64,000 nt of DNA from Glaciimonas sp. PAMC28666. Lineage in GTDB: Bacteria > Pseudomonadota > Gammaproteobacteria > Burkholderiales > Burkholderiaceae_D. This document shows positions 7,629-16,300 of this stretch, piece after piece; positions within the stretch are counted from its first letter, which is position 1; each line of letters starts with the position of its first letter. Under the pieces are notes generated by a model. It was given only the letters and a program-made list of their open reading frames with translations, did no database searches and was not told the DNA's origin. The DNA is taken from positions 3,472,001 through 3,536,000 of the forward strand of contig NZ_CP070304.1 of assembly GCF_016917355.1 (NCBI RefSeq). The letters run 5' to 3'. The position numbers were made by a program, and so were the translations under genes.

Positions 7629-10397
7629 ATGAGCAACAATCAGCAGCAGCGATCAACATCAGCGATGAATGCCACTGACGCTGCGCGCACTCCACATTGG
7701 AAGGATTCCTCGGGTGATCGTCCCCCGCAATGTGCGTTGCCATATGATCGGCAACCGCGGGGCCAGTGCCCAACGTGTTCTCATATTTTGAGGCACCAGC
7801 CTTTTGTAGTGGATTGTGATCTAACTTCCCGGTTACGCGCACAGCACGCCGATCTCGGGCTGCTGTTTCTTTCTGCTTTTGTTGTGTTGTTGCACCGATA
7901 TGATAGTCAGTCGGGGATGCGCATTGCAGTGTCAAGCGGTGACGATTTGCTGCTTGCGGTGATGCAACCGATTGGCCGACAGTCGGTTTCGACGTTGTTG
8001 CTTGATGTGGATGGTGCAATACAAGAGGCACGACAAAAGGCACGAGAAAATCCTTTATTGCTTGCTTCTGTCATGCAGCGCGATTCGGTCGGCATTGATT
8101 GCAAGAACGGCGGTGCTCAGTTACTTCAGTTACCTGACGTGGCAGCTTTTCATCAATGCGATGGCGAGGTGAATTGGTCTTCTGATAATGTTGCAGGGGG
8201 TGTCCGGTCATCTCCTTTTGCGCTAATTCTTGCGACTGAAGTATCTGCCGACGGTCTTTTAAGCGCTGGATTTTTCTACTCGACAGCATTATTCGAGTCA
8301 TCCACCATCACGCGTTTATCGGGTCATTTTGTCGGTTTGCTTGAACAAATAGCCCGCAACCCCGAAATCGCGCTCGATCAATTGGCGTTGTTAAGCGATG
8401 CGGAACAAGCGCAGATTGCGGGTTGGAATGCCGTGGTGGCGCAAGCCGATGCACGAGTACTTGATCCGTTAGCCCAAACGTCGTTACCGGTATTTGTCCC
8501 GATCCATGCGGCACTGGCCGCGCAGGCGGCGGCGAATCCCGACCGAATTGCGCTATGTCACGGTGTGTCCACGGTGAGTTGGTGTGAATTGAATGTTCGC
8601 TCCAATAGATTGGCGCATCGGTTGATCACCAGCGGCGTGCAGGCTGAAGTGCGGGTCGGGGTCAGCATCGAACGCTCGCCGGAAATGATCATTGCCTTGC
8701 TGGCAATCCTCAAAGCCGGTGGCACATTTGTGCCGCTTGATCCGGGGTATCCCGCGGCCCGCCTTGCTTATATGCTCACGGATGCCGGTGTTCAGCATCT
8801 GGTGACACAGCGCACTATAGCGGAGCGCACTATGGCGGAGCGCTCGCCATCAACGGGGATGACCACGTGGTATCTGGACGACCTTGAAACGGCTGCTGGG
8901 GTTATGCCGCCGGAATGGGATCAAGATCCGGCCGTTGTCATTCATCCGGCCCAGAGCGCCTATCTGATCTATACCTCCGGCTCGACCGGCCAACCCAAAG
9001 GCGTGACCGTTGAACACGGTCCGCTGGCGCGTCACTGTCAGGCAATCGGCGAGCGCTATCAAATGTCGGCGGCTGACCGGGTGCTGCATTTCGCTTCGAT
9101 CAATTTTGATCTGGCGCACGAATACTGGTTGATGCCGCTGCTGTTTGGTGCGCGATTGGTGATCACCGACAACGTGTTATGGAGTCCGGCCGAGGCCTGC
9201 GACCAGCTGGTGCGTCATGGTGTGACCGTGGCGGCCTTTCCCCCGAGCTATCTGGTGCAACTGGCCGAAGCGATGCTAGTGCGCACGCAGCGAATGTCAG
9301 CATTCCCCTCAGCATTGCCCGACACCAAGGTCACCCTGCGGGTGCTGGCCTTTGGCGGCGAAGCGCTCTCGCGTGAACACTTTGAGCTGGTGCGTTCGGT
9401 GTTTGCGCCCGCGACGCTGATTAATGGCTACGGCCCGACCGAAACGGTGATCTCACCAATGCTGTGGATGACCCAGCCCGATACCGATCCTGCCGAATGG
9501 CAACAGAATGCCTATCTCCCCATCGGCACTGCCGTGGGTGCACGCTCGGTGTATGTGCTGGACGCAGCGCTGAACGCGTTGCCGGTCGGCGTTGCCGGCG
9601 AACTGTATCTGGGTGGGGCGGAACTGGCGCGTGGTTATCATGCCCGCGCCGGGATGACCGCCGAGCGTTTTATTCCCGACCCATTTCGCGTCGGTGGTCG
9701 CTTGTATCGCACCGGCGACCGCGCCCGCTGGCGCGCTGACGGCAGTGTCGATTATCTGGGGCGACTGGATCATCAGGTCAAGTTGCGCGGTCTGCGGATC
9801 GAACCGGGGGAGATCGAAGCCCAGTTGTTAGCCTGCCCCGGGGTCCGGCAAGCGGCGGTATTGGTGCACGGAGAAGGTGGCGACGCGCAGTTGGTGGCCT
9901 ATCTGGTACCAGAGCAGGGCAGTGCCTCGCCGCTCGATCGCACACTGCTGAAACAGCAGGTTGCACAGCATTTACCCGCCTATATGGTACCCGCGCAATT
10001 TATTTTATTGGACGCTCTGCCGGTCACCGCCAACGGCAAGCTGGATCGCCGTGCCTTACCGGCACCGACCTGGGAAGGACGCGCTTATCGTGCTCCGCAG
10101 AGCGTAGTCGAGATCAGCCTCGCCGCCATCTGGGCAAAGGTCCTGAAACTGGCACCGGAGCAGGTTGGCCTCGACGATCACTTCTTTGAACTGGGAGGGC
10201 ATTCGTTGCTGGCGACACAGGCGACCGCGCTCATCCGTGAGCGTCTGTTGATTGCGCTTTCATTAGCGGATTTTTTTGAACATCCTACCCTGACGCAGCT
10301 GGCAGCTTATCTATCGCGCCATGTCGGCGCAGCAGAGTTGAGCGAAGCGGACGAATTGTCCGATATGGATGCGTTGTTGCAAGCCCTGGAGAACTAA
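7629..10397 (+). CDS. NRPS 1: partial condensation, adenylation and thiolation (starter module)
   Basis: The 922-residue protein begins with only the C-terminal half of a condensation domain (about residues 70-260). The N-lobe and its HHxxxDG motif are missing, so it cannot condense and fits a starter module. An adenylation domain follows, with LIYTSGSTGQPKG near residue 446, NGYGPTE, the YRTGDRARW block and NGKLDRR. A thiolation domain has LGGHSLLA near residue 855. The ten specificity residues read by eye are D-L-E-A-A-G-G-I-S-K. I do not know this code, but an acid at the third position suits a basic or hydroxamate side chain such as N5-acyl-N5-hydroxyornithine. The same code occurs in NRPS 3. 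AGGA lies four bases before the ATG. NRPS 2 starts 2 bp after the stop codon, indicating one operon. Confidence 0.92.
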   Translation: MSNNQQQRSTSAMNATDAARTPHWKDSSGDRPPQCALPYDRQPRGQCPTCSHILRHQPFVVDCDLTSRLRAQHADLGLLFLSAFVVLLHRYDSQSGMRIAVSSGDDLLLAVMQPIGRQSVSTLLLDVDGAIQEARQKARENPLLLASVMQRDSVGIDCKNGGAQLLQLPDVAAFHQCDGEVNWSSDNVAGGVRSSPFALILATEVSADGLLSAGFFYSTALFESSTITRLSGHFVGLLEQIARNPEIALDQLALLSDAEQAQIAGWNAVVAQADARVLDPLAQTSLPVFVPIHAALAAQAAANPDRIALCHGVSTVSWCELNVRSNRLAHRLITSGVQAEVRVGVSIERSPEMIIALLAILKAGGTFVPLDPGYPAARLAYMLTDAGVQHLVTQRTIAERTMAERSPSTGMTTWYLDDLETAAGVMPPEWDQDPAVVIHPAQSAYLIYTSGSTGQPKGVTVEHGPLARHCQAIGERYQMSAADRVLHFASINFDLAHEYWLMPLLFGARLVITDNVLWSPAEACDQLVRHGVTVAAFPPSYLVQLAEAMLVRTQRMSAFPSALPDTKVTLRVLAFGGEALSREHFELVRSVFAPATLINGYGPTETVISPMLWMTQPDTDPAEWQQNAYLPIGTAVGARSVYVLDAALNALPVGVAGELYLGGAELARGYHARAGMTAERFIPDPFRVGGRLYRTGDRARWRADGSVDYLGRLDHQVKLRGLRIEPGEIEAQLLACPGVRQAAVLVHGEGGDAQLVAYLVPEQGSASPLDRTLLKQQVAQHLPAYMVPAQFILLDALPVTANGKLDRRALPAPTWEGRAYRAPQSVVEISLAAIWAKVLKLAPEQVGLDDHFFELGGHSLLATQATALIRERLLIALSLADFFEHPTLTQLAAYLSRHVGAAELSEADELSDMDALLQALEN
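8302..10220 (+). repeat. Duplicated C-end/A/T block, copy 1
   Basis: About 1.9 kb here is nearly identical at base level to 20111-22023 in NRPS 3. It runs from the end of the condensation domain through the whole adenylation domain into the thiolation motif. The alignment stays in register except for one variable patch near 9270-9320 that is six bases longer in this copy. Flanking sequence on both sides diverges abruptly. Confidence 0.9.
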
Positions 10398-10399
10398 GT

Positions 10400-13300
10400 A
10401 TGTCATTTGATAAATTCGATATTGCCCGCCGTTTTATCGCGCTTCCGGTGGCGGCACGGAGTAAATTCTTACAGGCGCTTGCATCGAAGGGTGTGGATTT
10501 TTCTCGCCTGCCGATTGTGCCAGCACCTTCCGGTGGGTCATTGCCGCTATCGTTTGCGCAGCAGCGATTATGGTTTCTCGATCAAATGAACCCGGGTAAC
10601 TCGGCATATCATATTCCGGCGATGTTGTTGTTGGATGGGCAGCTGGATCGGGAAATATTGCAATCCAGCCTTGATGCACTAGTGCAGCGGCACGTCGCCC
10701 TACGCACAACCTTTGGCGTCGTGCTGAGCGAGAGCGGCGATGAAATTGCAGAACAAATAGTCCATCCGCCAGCGCCGGTGTACATCGCGGAAACCGACTT
10801 TTCAGCGCTAGAGTCTGCAGAGCAGATTATCGCGTTAAATCGCGTTGCTGAAGAGGAAACGCTGCGGCCATTTGATCTGGCGCTGGGACCGTTATTGCGG
10901 GTCCATCTAATTCGCCTTTCTGAGGTCGAACACCGCTTATTACTAATTCAGCATCACATCATTTCGGACGGCTGGTCGGTTGAGGTGTTGCTGCGAGAAC
11001 TTGCGCTTTGTTATCGGGCTTTTTGCGTCGGAGAAAGCCCAGCCTTGCCGCCATTGACGGTTCAATATCCCGATTACGCACTGTGGCAGCGGCACTGGCT
11101 GGAAGCGGGTGAGCGCGAGCGTCAAATAGCGTGGTGGCGCGCCGCGCTGGGCACCGAGCATCCTGTGCTGACGTTGCCGACGGATCGGCCGCGTCCTGCC
11201 GTGCGCGACTTGAACGGCGCACGCCATCCATTTTTGCTGAGCGCGGCACTTTCTGCCGAGGTGCGTTTGCTGGCGCAACGGAGTGAGGCGACGCCATTCA
11301 TGGTGTTGCTGGCTGCATTTCAGGTTTTATTGTCGCGCCTGAGTGGGCAAGCTGATATACGCGTGGGCGTGTCAACGGCCGGGCGGACGCGGCGCGAAAC
11401 GGAAAGCATGGTCGGATTTTTTGTTAACACGCAGGTGTTACAGGCAACGGTAAGCGGTGGGCAGCGGTTTGAGGATTTTCTTGCGCAGGTAAAAGTGACA
11501 ACGTTGGGTGCGCAAGCGCATCAGGATTTGCCGTTTGATGTGTTGGTGGATGCATTGAAAGTGGAGCGTAGCCTGAGTCACAATCCATTGGTACAGGTAA
11601 AGTTTACGCAGCAGATTACATTGCCGGAGGTGACCCCCTTGCCAGGACTAGCCATGCAATTGATGCCATTGCCGGATCATGCGGCGCGCTTTGATCTGTC
11701 GCTGGATGTGATGGATGCAGCGCAAGGCATTGAGGCGACCTTCAGCTACGCGACCGATATGTTTGATTCAGCCCGCGTGGTCGGCTTTGCCGCTGCGTAC
11801 GTGCATTTGTTGCGTGAGATCGTCGCCAATTCTGCATGCCATTTGGCAACGCTAGCGCTATCGGCGCCCGGTAACCACGCTGATTTTTCGCTGCACGGTG
11901 AGCGTCTGGAGTCGCAGGAATCTAATATCCTGGATGCATGGGCTTATAGCGTTACAGCGAATCGGAGCGCACGCGCCTTGCAATATGAGCGTAGTCAGGA
12001 GATCGAAGGCGTTAGCTTTTCCGAGCTGGACGCAGCGTCCAACCGTCTGGCACATTATTTGAAAAGTCGGTCGCCCACGCACGGCGCGGAAATGTGTGTG
12101 GCTGTGTGCGCATCGCGTTCACCGGAGCTGGTGTTGGGTTTGCTTGCGGTGTTGAAGGCTGGCGGTGCTTACCTTCCGATAGATCCTGCATTGCCGCCCG
12201 AACGGATTGCTTTTTTGCTGGCCGACGCTGGTGTGCAGTGCGTACTTGGTGATGAGGAAGGCGCCATTGCAGCGATGGCGGCGAATGGAATTGGGGTGAA
12301 TGTGATTTCGCTCGATGCGGACGCGAGCTGGTCGACCTGCGACGCGTCGCCACTAATTGAACGTCCTGATCCACTTGCCGCTGCCTATCTAATTTATACG
12401 TCCGGCTCGACCGGGCGCCCAAAGGGTGTCGTGATAACGCATGGTGCGCTGGCCGATTATGTCTGCGGCATGCTTTCTCGCCTGGATTTATTGCCGGGCG
12501 AAAGTATGGCGATGGTGTCGACAGTTGCTGCTGATCTTGGTCATACCGTTCTGTTTGGCGCGCTTTGTTCGGGGCGCTTGCTGCATCTGATTTCGACCGA
12601 GTGTGCTATGGATCCGGACCGCTTCGCAGCTTACATGTCTGCGCACCAGGTTGGTGTCTTGAAGATCGTGCCGGGTCATTTGCAAGGTCTGCTCCAGGCA
12701 GCAACTCCCGCCGACGTACTGCCGCGTCACGCGTTGATTCTGGGTGGCGAAGCATTGCCTTGGGGCCTGTGCGATACGGTGCATCGTTTGCGACCAACTT
12801 GCCGTGTAATCAATCATTATGGCCCGACCGAAACGACGGTAGGGATTCTGACGCAGGAAGTGACCCGCACTGCAGAAGAGTGGATTCCTAAATTGGTGCC
12901 AGCATCTATCAACGTTCCCATCGGCATGCCATTGCCGAATGCCGCTGGGTTCGTGCTGGATGTCAATCTTAGCCCCGTTCCGCTGGGGTCTGTCGGTGAA
13001 CTCTACCTGGGCGGTGCGGGGCTGGCGCGTGGTTACCATGGCCGTGCAGACCTGACTGCGGAGCGCTTTGTGCCGCATCCGTTTGCGGACGGCGAGCGAC
13101 TTTATCGGTCGGGCGACCGCGTGCGTCTGTTGTCGAGCGGAGCGCTGGAATTTCTTGGTCGTGCAGATGATCAGGTCAAAATTCGCGGTTACCGGATCGA
13201 ACTGTCCGAAGTCGCGGAGGCAATGCGTGTAATGCCTGCGATTGCTGCTGCTGAAGTCGTGGCGGTTGCGATTAACGCGGATGAGAACCGCCAGCAATTG

Positions 13301-16300
13301 GTTGGTTATCTGGTGGCGGTCAGTGGCAAGATGCTGGATATCGTTGCGATCAAAGCCATGCTGGCGCAACGTCTTCCAGATTATATGGTGCCGAACCATC
13401 TGATCGTGCTGGAGCGTATGCCGCTGACGGCAAACGGCAAGTGTGATCGGAATGCCTTACCGGCAATCGATCGGGTGAATGCACTCGCGTCAGCTAATTC
13501 TGCTGGCATGTCGGTACTGGAAAGCGCGCTGGCCGATATCTGGAAAGCAGTCCTGAATATCGATGAAGTCGGCCTGAACGATAATTTTTTTGCGCTGGGT
13601 GGTGATTCCATTCTGAGTTTGCAAATTATCGCTAGAGCGCGAAAATCAGGGATGCGCCTGACGCCAAAACAGTTATTTGAGCATCAGACCATAGGAAAAC
13701 TTGCGGCGTATGTTCAGCCTTTGGCACCAGTAGCAGTGCAGAAGATGAGCGATACCGAGAAAGCGCTGATGACGATCTGGACAGCGGTCCTCGGCGTCGA
13801 GAAGGTGGGGCTTGCCGATAATTTCTTTGCGCTGGGTGGTGATTCGATTTTAAGTTTGCAGATCATTGCACGCGCACGCAAACAGGGCCTTAAGATAACT
13901 CCCAAGCAATTGTTTGCCAATCAAACAATCGAAACGCTGGCGCGGGTGGCTTCGCCGTTAGTGCCGGTCAGTGCGGTAATGCCGGTCGTGCCGGTCGCTG
14001 GTCGCGGCTTGCTGACCCCGGCACAACGGCACTTCTTCACGCTGAACATCGAAAACCGCAGCCACTGGAATCAGGCGCTGCGTTTCGATGTGCGTGAACC
14101 GCTCAAGCCTGAGTTGCTGGATCAGGCGATAAAAGCCGTTCTGTTGCTGCATGCGTCCTTGCGTTGCAGTTATGGACATACGGTAGAAAATGGTTGGCAG
14201 GCAAACCTCGCCCCTGACGCAGTGGCGAACGAACCCCTGTGGTTAAAGCGGCTTGCCAATGCAAAGGAGTTGGATTTACTGTGTGATCAGGTTAATAAGA
14301 GTCTGAATATTCGCTCTGGAAATGTATTCCGAGCGATGCTGGCAGAGGATGCGGGCGGTAAGCAGAGTTTATTTATAGCGATTCACCATCTTGCAGTAGA
14401 CGGGGTTTCTTGGCGCATCTTATTGGAAGACGTTGTCACTGCTTATCGACAACTGGCCAGCGGCGGATCGGTTGGCCTGTCTGCGCAGGGAACCTCTAGC
14501 GCGGAATGGTCAGCCCATCTGGCCGATTATGCGCGGAGCGATGCGCTGGCAGCCGAGTTGCCGTATTGGCTCGCACTGGGCGACTGTGCTGATATCGGAC
14601 TGCCTCAAGATAACGTCAACGGGGCGAGTCGGGTGTCTGATGCGGCGCAGAGTGTGGTCACGCTCAACCCCGATTTGACGCAAAAACTCTTAAAAACGGC
14701 ACCTGCTGCTTACCGCACCCAAATCAACGATCTGTTGTTGACTGCTCTGGGGCGCGTATTGTGCCGCTTCACTGGCGCATCCGAGGCCTTGGTAGAACTC
14801 GAAGGGCATGGGCGAGAAGCATTGTTTGATGAGGTCGATCTATCGCGTACCGTTGGCTGGTTTTCCAGTCATTTTCCGGTGCGATTAGCGGTTGCGGGGG
14901 AATTTGGCGCTGCGATCTGTTCGGTGAAGGAGACTCTGCGCAATGTGCCGAATAAAGGCAGTGGTTTCGGTATTCTAAAAAGTTTGTCTGGTATCGATAT
15001 CCGTGATCAGATCAAGGCGCTCCCCATTCCCCGCATCACCTTTAATTATCTCGGACAGTTTGACACCGGTACGGCTGAAGAGGCGTTGTTGGTACCTGTT
15101 TTTGGAAAGTCGGGCGAGGAACGGGATGGTAGCGGACCATTAACCAATTGGCTTGCGATTCACGGTCAGGTGTCAGATGGCCAGTTGACCTTCACGTGGG
15201 TCTTTAGCAAGGAGATGTTCAGCGTTGCAACCATTGACCGTTTAGCCGAGGATTATCGCGCCGAACTTACAGCGCTAATTGCACATTGCTGCTTATCGAC
15301 TTCTGGTGGCGTCACAGTATCTGACTTTCCGCTGGCCGCGTTAACCGGCAAGGACCTGACTCGTCTCCCGACATCGGCGCGGGAAGTTCAGGATATTTAT
15401 GCGGCGACACCGCTGCAACAGGGGTTGCTATTTCACGCCTTGTTCGCACCCGAAGAGGTGGCATATGTCAATCAACTTTCCATGACGCTGACTAATCCCG
15501 ACGTCGAGCGTCTGGCGGTTGCGTGGCAGGCGGCGGTGGATAAGCACGCCATTTTACGCACTGGATTCTGGCACGATGGTGTTGAAAAGCCGCAGCAAAT
15601 AGTCCGCCGCGCCGCACGTCTGGTGATGGATCGCTACGATTGGCGCGCTGACGGGTGTGCATCTTCATCGTCATCGCCAACATCGTCAGCACTGCTAGAA
15701 TTGTGTGAAGCCGAACGAAGGGCACCATTCGACCTGGCACGTCCACCGCTGATGCGGCTGGCATTGGTGCGATTGACCGATACGCAATATCGGCTCATCT
15801 GGACCCGGCATCATTTATTGTTGGATGGATGGAGTACCGCGCAACTGTGGGCGGAAGTTGTGCGCCACTATGGCGGCGGGGCGGCAGAGGGTATCGGACG
15901 ATCTGATTATCGTGATTATATTGGTTGGTTAGCACAGCAGAATACGGCGGTTAGTCGTGATTTCTGGCAAAGCCGTTTGAAGGTGCTGGATGCGCCAACG
16001 CGGCTGGCGGGTGCAATTTCCGCGCAGCGTCGCTCCGACGCGGTTGATGCGTCCGAGGTGTTTACGTCTTCTGGCTACGGCGCACTCTCTTTCAATTGGA
16101 ACGCTAGTGATACCGCACGTCTGCAACAATTTGCGCGTGACACCCGGATCACATTAAATACACTGGTTCAAGGTGCGTGGAGTTTGTTGTTGCAACGTTA
16201 CACAGGGAAGGCGACGGTGGCATTTGGTGTAACGGTCGCTGGTCGTCCCGCTGAGCTGGTCGATGTGGATCGCGTGCTTGGCTTGTTTATCAACACGCTG

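Noticed and set aside
12488-13399. 303-residue minus-strand open frame inside NRPS 2
   Set aside because: It is antisense to a conserved adenylation domain and looks like a shadow of high-GC codon usage.
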